A stretch of 32,577 nucleotides of DNA, from NCBI GenBank assembly GCA_913031625.1, contig CAJWGB010000039.1, forward strand, positions 1 through 32,577, given 5' to 3'. Positions 17,435 to 25,365 of this stretch are shown in pieces. Both the position numbers and the translations under genes were made by a program. This DNA is from an uncultured Planctomycetaceae bacterium (GTDB lineage: Bacteria; Planctomycetota; Planctomycetia; Planctomycetales; Planctomycetaceae). The notes beneath the pieces are model-generated. The model saw only the letters and a program-made list of their open reading frames with translations. It searched no databases and was not told where the DNA came from. How positions within the stretch are numbered: position 1 is the stretch's first letter; every line of letters starts with the position of its first letter.

Positions 17435-17443
17435 GGAGACATT

Positions 17444-18547
17444 ATGAATGAAATCAGATACATCATGGTCGGTGGCTTTCTGGGAGCCGGCAAAACGACC
17501 ACGCTCGCACGGTTGGCTCAGTGTTATATGGAGCAGGGCAAACGGGTCGGGATTGTGACCAACGATCAGGCGGATGACCTCGTTGATACCAATCTGCTGC
17601 GTTCACTGGGGTTCAACGTTGGTGAAGTCGCGGGCGCCTGTTTCTGTTGTAACTTTGATGAACTGATGACTACGGTTGAACGACTGGGATCCCGTGAACG
17701 ACCGGACATTATTCTTGCCGAACCTGTTGGCAGCTGTACGGATCTTGTGGCAACCGTCATTCAGCCGATCAAGAAGCTGTTTGACGCTCAGTTTTCCATC
17801 GCGCCGTACGCCGTCATTCTGAAACCGTCCCATGGACGACGTGTTCTGCGTGATGAACCAGGTACTGGGTTTTCCCCGAAAGCCGCATACATCCTGAAGA
17901 AGCAGATTGAGGAAGCAGACCTCGTCCTGATCAATCGAGCGGATGAATTGTCGTCGGAACAGATTGAAGAACTGCGTGGACTGATCCAGAACCACATCCC
18001 TGAGCGGCCTGTGCTGGCAGTCTCTGCTCGTACGGGGGACGGCTTCGAGGCACTGCAGGAGTGGCTCCAGCAGGATGGCGACTTTGGGCGCCGGGTTCTG
18101 GATATCGACTACGACACGTATGCGGATGGCGAAGCAGAGCTCGGATGGCTCAACAGCAGCATACAGGTCTCTGCTGACGCGGAATTTTCTCTGGACGAAT
18201 TACTTTTGGGAATTGTTCGACGGCTGCAGGAGTCTTTGAAGGAACACTCAGCAGAAGCCGCTCACCTGAAATCAATTGGCTTGTGGGAAGGATTCTTTGG
18301 GGTTGCCAATCTCGTCAGCAGTGAAAATGAAGCGGAACTCTCGTTGCCGTCAAACTGCCAGGTCAAGACGGTTGACGTCATTGTGAATGCTCGAGTCGCC
18401 TGTGCGCCGGAGCTGCTGGAAAAACTGGTGCGAGCCGCCGTACTTGCTGAGACTGACACGAGAAAAGCGTCTGCAGAATTTCGACAGACGCAGAGTTTTC
18501 GCCCCGGCCGGCCGGTGCCCACTCACCGAGTGACCGAAGCGTTATAG
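17444..18547 (+). CDS. CobW/G3E-family GTPase (putative metal chaperone)
   Basis: A 367-residue cytoplasmic GTPase. Walker A is [11 protein letters not shown] (10-20), and the family's metal-binding CxCC is Cys66-Phe-Cys68-Cys69 in [11 protein letters not shown]. The base-recognition motif is NRAD ([10 protein letters not shown]) in place of NKxD. G3E proteins use GTP to deliver zinc, nickel or cobalt to target enzymes, and the client here is not evident. The C-terminal part (~245-367) does not look like the usual CobW_C domain. The ATG at 17444 has GGAG six bases upstream. The GTG at 17423 in the same frame is less likely because it lies inside a palindrome. It is the last gene of the esterase-amidase-GTPase run and is followed by a strong terminator at 18621. 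Amidases of this family are not metal-dependent, so a direct client relationship is doubtful. Confidence 0.88.
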   Translation: MNEIRYIMVGGFLGAGKTTTLARLAQCYMEQGKRVGIVTNDQADDLVDTNLLRSLGFNVGEVAGACFCCNFDELMTTVERLGSRERPDIILAEPVGSCTDLVATVIQPIKKLFDAQFSIAPYAVILKPSHGRRVLRDEPGTGFSPKAAYILKKQIEEADLVLINRADELSSEQIEELRGLIQNHIPERPVLAVSARTGDGFEALQEWLQQDGDFGRRVLDIDYDTYADGEAELGWLNSSIQVSADAEFSLDELLLGIVRRLQESLKEHSAEAAHLKSIGLWEGFFGVANLVSSENEAELSLPSNCQVKTVDVIVNARVACAPELLEKLVRAAVLAETDTRKASAEFRQTQSFRPGRPVPTHRVTEAL

Positions 18548-18938
18548 TCTGTGCCTCCTGAGTGTCGGGGGCCATGGTGACAGCGGTCAGCAGTTGTTTC
18601 GATTCCAGTGATTCCCCCTGCCGACCTGAGATACAGGCCGAGACATTGCTGGCAGGTCGGTTTTTTTTTGAGAGCGACGACGGCGTTTGCGGGCAAAACA
18701 TGGCGAATTCGCCTTTCCAGACTGTGTTTTGAGGGTGTTTGCAGCGTTTGCCGCGTCCGAACACAGGGCGATTGCAAGTGAGGAATTCGACCGGACAGCA
18801 ATCTCAAAGTTTCTCGGAGACGCTGCGAGCTCCGGCTCAGCCCCTGTTCACGGCCCTGATTCCGCGTGGTTGTGCTGCCGAGTTCGGTCTGTGTGGACCG
18901 GCACCTCACAAATGCATGGAAAGCCGATTCGGCAACCG
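18548..18938. other. Intergenic region; 12-base palindrome at 18702
   Basis: Apart from the terminator at 18621-18669, this stretch holds the perfect palindrome GGCGAATTCGCC (18702-18713), a possible operator. No small gene or structured RNA is convincing. The open frames across it on both strands have unnatural composition. Confidence 0.4.
18621..18669 (+). terminator. Intrinsic terminator after the G3E GTPase
   Basis: CCGACCTG (18621-18628) pairs perfectly with CAGGTCGG (18653-18660), followed directly by nine T residues. The 24-base loop allows a competing stem, CCTGCC (18617-18622) with GGCAGG (18651-18656), which would disrupt the terminator helix. It ends the 13270-18547 operon. Confidence 0.85.
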
Positions 18939-18966
18939 TTGACCGGGTGTCGGCATTGCGTACACT
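18939..18966 (+). promoter_or_regulatory. Putative promoter giving a leaderless dac transcript
   Basis: TTGACC (18939-18944), a 16-base spacer and TACACT (18961-18966). The ATG of the diadenylate cyclase gene begins seven bases after the -10, so initiation would fall at or next to the start codon. No ribosome-binding sequence precedes the ATG, which agrees with leaderless translation. Confidence 0.55.
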
Positions 18967-18972
18967 CGCAGT

Positions 18973-19902
18973 ATGAAGCGAAAGAAGCTTGGCGAGCAGT
19001 TTGAAAACGTGCTGAAGTCAGCAAGGCGCCTTGCTGTCCTTGAGGAAGCACGCGCTGTCGTTGTGCTCTCTGAAGCCTGTTTCAACTTCAAGGCAATGAA
19101 GAAACTGGTTCGCGGAGTCTCGCTGTTGGTCGCTGCCGAGGACGAAGAAGTTCAGGAGGCAGTGAAGGCTGATGAGATCGATCTGATTCCCCTGGAGCAC
19201 GAACCCGAGACTCGCAGTCGTCAGGTCTCCCAAATGCTCGTTGAAGCGATCGCAGATGAGTTGCTTCAGTCGGGAGACGTTGTCATTGCCGTGTATTCTT
19301 CCTTTGAAAAGGAAATCTGCGACACAATCAGCGTGATCCGTCTGGCAGATCAACTGGCCCGACTGACCAGTCGCGACCTGCAACGCCTCGAGACTCAGGT
19401 TCCTCTGGATACTCTTCGAATCGTTGTTGACCTCGCCTGTGAGATCGGGCGGGAAGGACGCGAAGGGAAGTCGGTTGGAACACTCCTTGTTGTGGGACAC
19501 CATCGCAAGGTTATGGAACTGTCTTCTGAAACGGTTCATGACCCGTTCAAGGGATATGCGAAACCAGAACGCATGATTCGCAGCCCGCGAGTCCGCGAAA
19601 GCATGAAAGAACTGTCTCAAATCGACGGGGCGTTTGTGATTTCGGCAGACGGTGTCGTTCAGGCAGCAGGCCGCCATCTGCGAGCCCATTCAGAAGGAAT
19701 TATCATTTCCAAAGGCCTCGGGTCACGCCACTGGGCTGCGGCGGAGATCAGCAAGGCGACCGACGCAGTTGCAATTGCAGTTTCTGAATCGACCGGCACA
19801 GTTCGGATTTTCCAGGATGGCAAAGTCGTCCTGCGAATTGAACCCATGTCTGCCAACATGAAGTTTACCGACTTCGAGTCTGAGCCGCCGACACCCGACT
19901 AA
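18973..19902 (+). CDS. Diadenylate cyclase (c-di-AMP synthase), DacZ-like
   Basis: A 309-residue soluble protein. The C-terminal half (~165-290) is a DAC/DisA_N domain that condenses two ATP to cyclic di-AMP. The DGA motif is Asp218-Gly219-Ala220 (QIDGAFVISADG) and the second motif is GLGSRHWAAAEIS (Arg252-His253-Trp254), where Trp replaces the last arginine of the usual RHR. SEST at 272-275 is the conserved late serine-glutamate. The N-terminal half (~25-135: VVLSEACFNF ... SGDVVIAVYSS) resembles the pyruvate-kinase C-terminal-like domain of archaeal DacZ rather than the membrane helices of CdaA or the DNA-binding part of DisA. It opens a five-gene run. The ABC ATPase follows after 20 bases. 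Activity is inferred. The Trp substitution may affect ATP contacts. Confidence 0.85.
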   Translation: MKRKKLGEQFENVLKSARRLAVLEEARAVVVLSEACFNFKAMKKLVRGVSLLVAAEDEEVQEAVKADEIDLIPLEHEPETRSRQVSQMLVEAIADELLQSGDVVIAVYSSFEKEICDTISVIRLADQLARLTSRDLQRLETQVPLDTLRIVVDLACEIGREGREGKSVGTLLVVGHHRKVMELSSETVHDPFKGYAKPERMIRSPRVRESMKELSQIDGAFVISADGVVQAAGRHLRAHSEGIIISKGLGSRHWAAAEISKATDAVAIAVSESTGTVRIFQDGKVVLRIEPMSANMKFTDFESEPPTPD

Positions 19903-19922
19903 TCTGAATTCGGTGCCAACTT

Positions 19923-20621
19923 ATGACCATCGTCCTGAAAATGAAGAGTGTGTCCCGGTCGTTTCAGACCACAGGCGGCACGCTGGAAATCCTGAAGGAC
20001 GTGAATCTTGAACTGTCTTCAGGAGAAGCAGTTGCCCTGCGGGGCCCTTCCGGATGTGGCAAGAGTACTCTTTTGCACCTTGCGGGCACTCTGGACGAAC
20101 CGACCAGCGGGGAGGTACAGGTTCTCAGTGAGAATCCGTGGGATCTCGACGCATCAAAACTGGCTGCCTTCCGCAACCAGCACATTGGATTTGTCTTTCA
20201 GGAGCATCAGTTGCTCCCACAGTGCAGCGTCCTTGAGAATGTTCTGTTGCCGGCATTGGCCGGTTTTGGCGACTCGGCAAAGAAACTCCAGTCGCGTGCT
20301 CAGGAACTGCTGGAGCAGGTCGGACTCGCTGAGCGGATGACTCATCGGCCCGCTGCTCTGTCCGGTGGCGAACGTCAGCGAGTGTCTGTCTGCCGGGCTC
20401 TGATTCATCAGCCATCACTGCTGCTGGCGGATGAGCCGACCGGTAACCTCGATCCCGTCACTGCAGAATCTGTTGGTCAACTGCTGCTGAAAATGGCAGC
20501 TGAGCACAAAGCGGGCCTGCTATGTGTCACACATAGTGATCAGCTGGCCGGCAGTTTTCCTCATGTTGCAATGATGGGGAAGGGGACAGTCCGCTTTTCG
20601 ACGGCAGACACTTCGTCCTGA
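19923..20621 (+). CDS. LolD-type ABC transporter ATP-binding protein
   Basis: A 232-residue ATPase of the LolD/MacB/FtsE subgroup. Walker A is GPSGCGKST (41-49), the Q-loop glutamine is Gln93 (FVFQEHQLLP), the signature is LSGGERQRV (146-154), Walker B is LLLADEP (166-172) with TGNLDP after it, and the switch histidine is in CVTHSD. In the usual setting it would energise a LolC/E-type permease that releases lipoproteins or moves substrates across the inner membrane. No permease gene lies in this operon, so the partner must be elsewhere. It follows the diadenylate cyclase by 20 bases and precedes the GH43 gene by 13, with no strong ribosome site. All ATPase motifs look intact. The LolD name would overstate what is known. 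Confidence 0.92.
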   Translation: MTIVLKMKSVSRSFQTTGGTLEILKDVNLELSSGEAVALRGPSGCGKSTLLHLAGTLDEPTSGEVQVLSENPWDLDASKLAAFRNQHIGFVFQEHQLLPQCSVLENVLLPALAGFGDSAKKLQSRAQELLEQVGLAERMTHRPAALSGGERQRVSVCRALIHQPSLLLADEPTGNLDPVTAESVGQLLLKMAAEHKAGLLCVTHSDQLAGSFPHVAMMGKGTVRFSTADTSS

Positions 20622-20634
20622 ACGGGAATTCGCC

Positions 20635-21900
20635 ATGCTCCGATCCATCCTGATTGCAGCGCTGGCCCTCCCCGTGTTGGCCCAGGACGAGGAGCAGCTG
20701 CGCTGGCTTGTCCAGGGTGCACCGGATCCGGCCGCCATTTCGTCGGACGATGGCTCCGGTCTGTACGTATTTGCGACCGGAAAAGGAATCGCCATCTGGC
20801 ACAGTCCTGATGGAGCCGACTGGAAGAAGATCGGACGTGTCTTTGATGAGGATGTGCCAGCGCGGGCAAAGAAACTGATCCCGGGAGCCGATTCCGTCTG
20901 GGCACCCGATATTCAGTATGCCAACGGAAAGTACTACCTCTACTACAGCGTCTCCACGTTTGGCAGCCAGCGAAGTGTGATCGGCCTCGCGACGAATAAG
21001 ACTCTGAATTCGAGGAGTCCGGAGTATCAGTGGGACGACCAGGGAATCGTCCTTGAGTCATTTCCTGATCGCAATGACTTTAACGCGATCGATTCGGCCA
21101 TGTATGCAGAAGGGGATCGCGCGTGGCTTGTGTGGGGATCGTACTGGACAGGCATCAAAGGCGCTGAGATTAACACTCGCTCGGGTCGTCCTGATTCAAC
21201 CCAGCCAAAAGCAGTTTCCATCGCCGGTCGTGCTGAGAACGGCAGCGTGGATATAGAGGCACCTTACCTGGTCAAACGAGACGGCTGGTACTACCTGTTC
21301 GTTTCCTGGGATTTCTGTTGCGACCGCGAACAGAGCACTTACAAGATTATGGTTGGTCGCTCAAAGGCTCCGCTCGGACCCTACTTCGACCGTCAGGGAC
21401 GGAACATGTCCGAAGGTGGTGGGACGCTGGTGCTGATGAGTGACGGGCGATGGCGTGGCCCAGGTCATAACAGCGTGCTGAGACATCATGGTCAGGACTA
21501 CCTCGTTTATCATGTCGTCGACTCACAGGATCCGGACGCGGGCCGCCAACTGCAGATGAGATCTCTTGAGTGGAAGAACGGCTGGCCGTCAGCTGGCTCA
21601 ATTGTCACGTCAGACCTCAAAGATAAACCTGGCCCCCCGCTGTCGGGCCGCTGGATTCACGTCGTCGATGAACGTGACACCTATGACATCTTTTTCGAAC
21701 CGACCGGGCGTATTACGGGGGTTCGAGGTAAAGCCGAATGGAAGCGGGAAGGCAGTGACCTGCTCTTACAATGGATCGATCCTAACGCGCCGGGAGGGCG
21801 CTGGATCGACCGCGTCAAACTTTCTGATGACCTGAGTCAGTACTCCGGTCGCAATCAGAACGGAACTCTGATTCAGGGTCGCCGCGCCCTCGAAAGGTAG
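20635..21900 (+). CDS. Exported GH43-family glycoside hydrolase (arabinanase-like)
   Basis: A 421-residue exported enzyme with a short signal peptide (MLRSILIAALALPVLAQ). A five-bladed-propeller GH43 domain covers ~25-320. The expected acidic triad is visible: Asp31 (GAPDPA) as general base, Asp153 (NAIDSAMY) as pKa modulator and Glu208 (VDIEAPYL) as general acid. WAPDIQYANGKYYLYYS, VWGSYWTG and GPGHNSV are further GH43 landmarks, close to endo-alpha-1,5-L-arabinanases. The C-terminal ~90 residues are a small beta domain. The substrate is probably an arabinan or other arabinose-containing glycan, by family inference. It starts 13 bases after the ABC ATPase gene and ends two bases before the next gene, so it is firmly in the operon. 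Double Cys in DFCCDR is unusual for the family. Confidence 0.9.
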   Translation: MLRSILIAALALPVLAQDEEQLRWLVQGAPDPAAISSDDGSGLYVFATGKGIAIWHSPDGADWKKIGRVFDEDVPARAKKLIPGADSVWAPDIQYANGKYYLYYSVSTFGSQRSVIGLATNKTLNSRSPEYQWDDQGIVLESFPDRNDFNAIDSAMYAEGDRAWLVWGSYWTGIKGAEINTRSGRPDSTQPKAVSIAGRAENGSVDIEAPYLVKRDGWYYLFVSWDFCCDREQSTYKIMVGRSKAPLGPYFDRQGRNMSEGGGTLVLMSDGRWRGPGHNSVLRHHGQDYLVYHVVDSQDPDAGRQLQMRSLEWKNGWPSAGSIVTSDLKDKPGPPLSGRWIHVVDERDTYDIFFEPTGRITGVRGKAEWKREGSDLLLQWIDPNAPGGRWIDRVKLSDDLSQYSGRNQNGTLIQGRRALER

Positions 21901-21902
21901 TC

Positions 21903-23540
21903 ATGTCTCGCCTTCTGAATGCTCTGTGTCTGACGCTGCTGATCCTGCCGGTTTCAGCAGGCGACTCAGTCGACGTACTGGGCCTGCCAAAGGAACGATA
22001 CTCTGACTGGCCCGTCAGGACCTCGTCCCGCGGTTCGGTCGCGATTGCCGAGAAGCTTGCAGACAACGAAGTCCTGGTCCCGTTGCTGAATCGTGATGAA
22101 TTACCGGTGGCGCTGATTGCTTCAGATGAAATCGCTGCTTTGCTGCCATCAGCAAAACTGACTCGTCCGGAAGCGGACACATCTCTTGTTGAATGGATTT
22201 CAAAACAACTGGATTCCAGCAAAGCGATCTGTTGGATTTCCGACAGCCGGGATGACATCGAAGTTCTGTTGAAGATCAGAAAGCCGCTGCAGTCTTTCGT
22301 CGCGGAGGGTGGAACAGTGGTGCTCATTGGTCCGCACGCGGTCGCAGCCGGAAGCAACTACAGCGCCCGTGATGACCTCAGACGCTGGAAGCTCGGGGCT
22401 GGCCTGATCAGTGATGCGGCCATCTGTTCGTCGACTGCGTCAGACTCGGACACATTTCTTAAAGCACTGACTCGAAGGGTCGGTATCCAACTGGGGCAGA
22501 CCGGGCTGCTGTATCTGCGAGCAAGAAAGTTTGCCGTTGTGGGTGACGGGCAGGCCACGTTTCGTCTGGCGAAGGGCAGCTGGCTGAACGCCAGAGAACA
22601 GGTTCTTCGGCCTCAGAAATCTCGCGGGCAGGACCCGAACGAGTTCATTGTCGATCTGACGGAATGGCGCCGAGATGCCATTGAACGCACGCTGGAACCA
22701 TTCCCTCCTGCGAAGCCACCGACGCCTCACGTTAAATCGGGCACGCTTTATATCGTGGGTGGCGGAGGAATGCCAAAAGGCCTGATGGAAGAGATTGTCA
22801 AGGCGGCCGGAGGCAAAGACGCCGAGATGGTCTACGTTCCGTGCGCGGAGCAGGAGGAGATTCCTCGTTCTTCTCTCATTGACCTCTGGAAACGCATGGG
22901 GGTTAAGTCAGCGGTGGTGCTGCACACGAAAGATCGAGTCAAAGCAGATACAGATGAGGAGTTCTACAAGCCACTGAAGACAGCCACCGGGATCTGGTTT
23001 GGCGGCGGGCGACAGTGGAATTTTGCGGACTCCTATTATGGAACGACCACCCATCGTCTCATGAAAGAGGTTCTTGCAAGAGGTGGTGTCATCGGAGGTT
23101 CGTCCGCTGGTGCATCCATTCAGGCTCGCTATCTTGCCCGCGCCACTCCCATCCAGAATTTCAACATTATGGCACCCGGTTATGAGCGAGGTGGCCTGGG
23201 ATTCATCGGCGGTGTCGCCATCGACCAGCATTTCAGTCAGCGGGGACGTCAGAAGGACATGACGAAACTCGTGAATCGTTATCCACAAATGCTGGGCATT
23301 GGCCTTGATGAAGCAACGGCCATCGTTGTGAATGGCAGTGAAGCAAAAGTCGTGGGTCGAGGAAGAGCTCATTTCTATGACCGCAACGTACCGGTTGTTG
23401 AAGGAGAACCGGATTACGTCGCTCTGCCCGCCGGTTCAAAGTACGAACTGGCGACGCGAAGAGTGCTGCATGATGCGACCCCTCCTCCAAAGGAAGAGGC
23501 CGCTGAAGAGTCAGCCGACACAGAGTCGGTGGAACTGTGA
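21903..23540 (+). CDS. Exported cyanophycinase-like S51 peptidase with extra N-terminal domain
   Basis: A 545-residue exported protein with a signal peptide to about Ala19. The second half (~280-500) is a peptidase S51/cyanophycinase-type domain: IVGGGGMPKG, nucleophile Ser401 in GGSSAGAS, AIDQHFSQRGR (His443) and GIGLDEATA (Glu470). Known members cleave cyanophycin or the N-terminal Asp of dipeptides, and the substrate here is unknown. Residues ~20-275 form an additional alpha/beta domain (SFVAEGGTVVLIGPHAVAAGSNYS, residues 131-154) that may be a degenerate class I amidotransferase-like fold. I could not assign it. The C-terminal tail after ~525 is acidic (EEAAEESADTE). The gene starts two bases after the GH43 stop, and its last four bases overlap the protease gene (GTGA). 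Confidence 0.85.
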   Translation: MSRLLNALCLTLLILPVSAGDSVDVLGLPKERYSDWPVRTSSRGSVAIAEKLADNEVLVPLLNRDELPVALIASDEIAALLPSAKLTRPEADTSLVEWISKQLDSSKAICWISDSRDDIEVLLKIRKPLQSFVAEGGTVVLIGPHAVAAGSNYSARDDLRRWKLGAGLISDAAICSSTASDSDTFLKALTRRVGIQLGQTGLLYLRARKFAVVGDGQATFRLAKGSWLNAREQVLRPQKSRGQDPNEFIVDLTEWRRDAIERTLEPFPPAKPPTPHVKSGTLYIVGGGGMPKGLMEEIVKAAGGKDAEMVYVPCAEQEEIPRSSLIDLWKRMGVKSAVVLHTKDRVKADTDEEFYKPLKTATGIWFGGGRQWNFADSYYGTTTHRLMKEVLARGGVIGGSSAGASIQARYLARATPIQNFNIMAPGYERGGLGFIGGVAIDQHFSQRGRQKDMTKLVNRYPQMLGIGLDEATAIVVNGSEAKVVGRGRAHFYDRNVPVVEGEPDYVALPAGSKYELATRRVLHDATPPPKEEAAEESADTESVEL

Positions 23541-25102
23541 TAACTCTGGTGGGCAACCTAACACCGATCAAGGATGCTCCCGGCGCACTGCGTCTGCGGC
23601 GGATTCTGGTCCAGTTCCTGCTGCTCATCGTCGCTGTTGTGCTGGCCCGGACTGCTGCTGCTGAAAATGCGAAGACAATTCAGGAGTTGGCGGTTCATGC
23701 CCGGGACTGCTGTGTGCGAGTTGCATCGGCCGGTGATCAGGCATCTGGAGTGCTCATCAGTGACACAGGGCACATTCTGACAGTTGCTCACGGCGTTGCT
23801 CCTCAGGCAGAAACTGTTCGCGTGCAACGGAATGGAATTCAGGTCACCGGACAGGTGCTGTTACGTGATGCCAAAAATGATGTGGCGCTGCTCAGGATTC
23901 TGCCAGGCGATATGACTCGTCTTGGCGTGAAGCCCGTTGCGATCTCGAAGAATGACTGTGAACAGGGAGACCTTGTTCTTGCAGCAGGCTTTCCTGCCAG
24001 GCAAGCTGCTTTGACACACGCAGTCGTGCGTTTCGGAACGCTGATGGTCAAGGGAAAGTGGCTGCGGAGCACATGCCGACTGACGGCAGGAGATTCGGGA
24101 GGCCCAATTCTCAATGGAGCCGGACACCTGATCGGCATTAACCAGAAGATTGGGACGATCCGAGATCAGAATCTGCACCTTGCAGTGGAATTGTGTCTGA
24201 GGGCGATTCAAGCAACGCATCAAGCGAAGACCGTTCGGACAGATTCAAAGTTGTCCGTCCCCAAAATCACGACCGCCGCGCGACAATCGCTTACTGAGTT
24301 CTCCGCTGTCGTTCTGGATGATAAAGGTCTTCAGTTGGCATCCGCGACGCGAGTAACGAGCGGAATATTTGTCACCAAGCGAAGCCTGATTCCTTCCAGC
24401 TCAGCAATCCGAGTGAGGTGGCAGAGTCAGTTGGTTGCTGTGCAACGAGAGACAGACACGGGATCAAACGACCTGCTGTTCCTTCGATCAGAAGACGTAT
24501 CCGACGGCAATGTTGATTTTACTGTTCCGGCATTTGGCGACGTTATCTGGGGAGTCGGTGGTTCCCCGGGGATCATTGGACTGGTCCCCGTGTCAGAGCC
24601 AAAGCAGCGACCTTCACTCGGCTGCACGCTTCAGGATCTGGACGGAGTGGTCATTGTCACCCGAATCGCGGCTGACAGTTGGGCGCAGCGTTGCGGGCTA
24701 AAACCGGGCGATGCGTTGCAACAGGTTGGTCGCGAGAAGTTCAATACACTCGACAAACTTGGTGGCGTTGTGTCCGAGCGTAACCCAGGTGATCGACTTT
24801 CGGTGACGTGGACACGTGACGGCGAGAGAATGGTTGGGGAGTCCGAGCTGGACCATCCTCCGGAATCACTCCTCAATCGTCAGGAATACCTTGACGGTCG
24901 TGCCGGTCTGCTGAGTGCTCGGCGTACCGGTTTTCAAAGAGTATTCCAGCATGACGTTGCCGCTGGCGTCATCGCGATGGGCGGACCTGTTGTCGACTCC
25001 AGGGGACGGCTTGTCGGCGTCAACATAGCCGTCCGTTCCCGGGAAGCTGTGCTGGCGATCCCGATTGCCGAAGTGCTGAAAGCACGTTCGGAAAACAGAT
25101 GA
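23537..25102 (+). CDS. Exported trypsin-like protease with PDZ and dead second protease domain
   Basis: A 521-residue protein. A GTG start overlaps the previous stop by four bases. A hydrophobic segment (~24-42) serves as signal peptide or anchor. The first domain (~50-225) is an HtrA-like trypsin-fold protease with His85 (TVAHGV), Asp115 (KNDVALL) and Ser187 (GDSGGP), all present. Residues ~250-350 look like a second, eroded trypsin half. A PDZ domain (~355-435: LGCTLQDLDGVVIVTRI, then CGLKPGDALQQVG) follows. The C-terminal segment AMGGPVVDSRGRLVGVNIA resembles the serine loop of the second domain, with Met in place of the catalytic Ser. So the PDZ may be inserted in, or next to, a pseudoprotease domain. 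The likely role is quality control or regulated proteolysis outside the cytoplasm. Confidence 0.85.
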   Translation: MITLVGNLTPIKDAPGALRLRRILVQFLLLIVAVVLARTAAAENAKTIQELAVHARDCCVRVASAGDQASGVLISDTGHILTVAHGVAPQAETVRVQRNGIQVTGQVLLRDAKNDVALLRILPGDMTRLGVKPVAISKNDCEQGDLVLAAGFPARQAALTHAVVRFGTLMVKGKWLRSTCRLTAGDSGGPILNGAGHLIGINQKIGTIRDQNLHLAVELCLRAIQATHQAKTVRTDSKLSVPKITTAARQSLTEFSAVVLDDKGLQLASATRVTSGIFVTKRSLIPSSSAIRVRWQSQLVAVQRETDTGSNDLLFLRSEDVSDGNVDFTVPAFGDVIWGVGGSPGIIGLVPVSEPKQRPSLGCTLQDLDGVVIVTRIAADSWAQRCGLKPGDALQQVGREKFNTLDKLGGVVSERNPGDRLSVTWTRDGERMVGESELDHPPESLLNRQEYLDGRAGLLSARRTGFQRVFQHDVAAGVIAMGGPVVDSRGRLVGVNIAVRSREAVLAIPIAEVLKARSENR

Positions 25103-25130
25103 GTTCAATCGACTTTGCTCGCTCTGTGAA

Positions 25131-25208
25131 CCTCAGTGGATCTCCGTGTACTCTGTAGTTAATAAATGCGTCGGGTATCACCGCAGAGTACACGGAGAGG
25201 CACTGAGG
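25131..25208. repeat. Long hairpin repeat of the CACAGAG type
   Basis: CCTCAGTG (25131-25138) pairs with CACTGAGG (25201-25208), and TCTCCGTGTACTCTG (25141-25155) pairs perfectly with CAGAGTACACGGAGA (25184-25198), leaving a ~28-base AT-rich loop. The words CTCAGTGG, CTCCGTG and CTCTG recur in the degenerate copy at 5171-5250 and the half-copy at 25331. Dispersed ACCACAGAG-type repeats are common in planctomycete genomes. This may be a mobile non-coding element also acting as a transcription stop between convergent operons. Confidence 0.75.
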
Positions 25209-25330
25209 TGAGTGCAGACCGGTAGGTTGTGTGGGACTGTTGGGAGACCGCCCACCACCGAATAATGTGCACGCGGATTACGGGGCGGTGGACGATGCCC
25301 ATCCTGCTTTCAGTCTTAGCGGCCCGGATT

Positions 25331-25359
25331 AACCACAGAGTTCACACAGGAACAAAGAG
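25331..25359. repeat. Half-copy of the CACAGAG repeat
   Basis: AACCACAGAGTTCACACAGG and the following AACAAAGAG match one arm of the hairpin family, without a partner arm. It sits just after the sulfatase stop. The rest of 25209-25330 shows only weak GC-rich pairing (CCGCCCACC with GGGGCGGTGG). Confidence 0.5.
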
Positions 25360-25365
25360 TTGACG

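Noticed and set aside
18523-18909. Open frames on both strands in the gap before the diadenylate cyclase gene
   Set aside because: They overlap a clear terminator and a promoter region, lack ribosome sites and show no domain pattern.
19923-20621. Complete LolCDE lipoprotein exporter in the operon
   Set aside because: Only the ATPase is present; no neighbouring gene encodes a permease with membrane helices.
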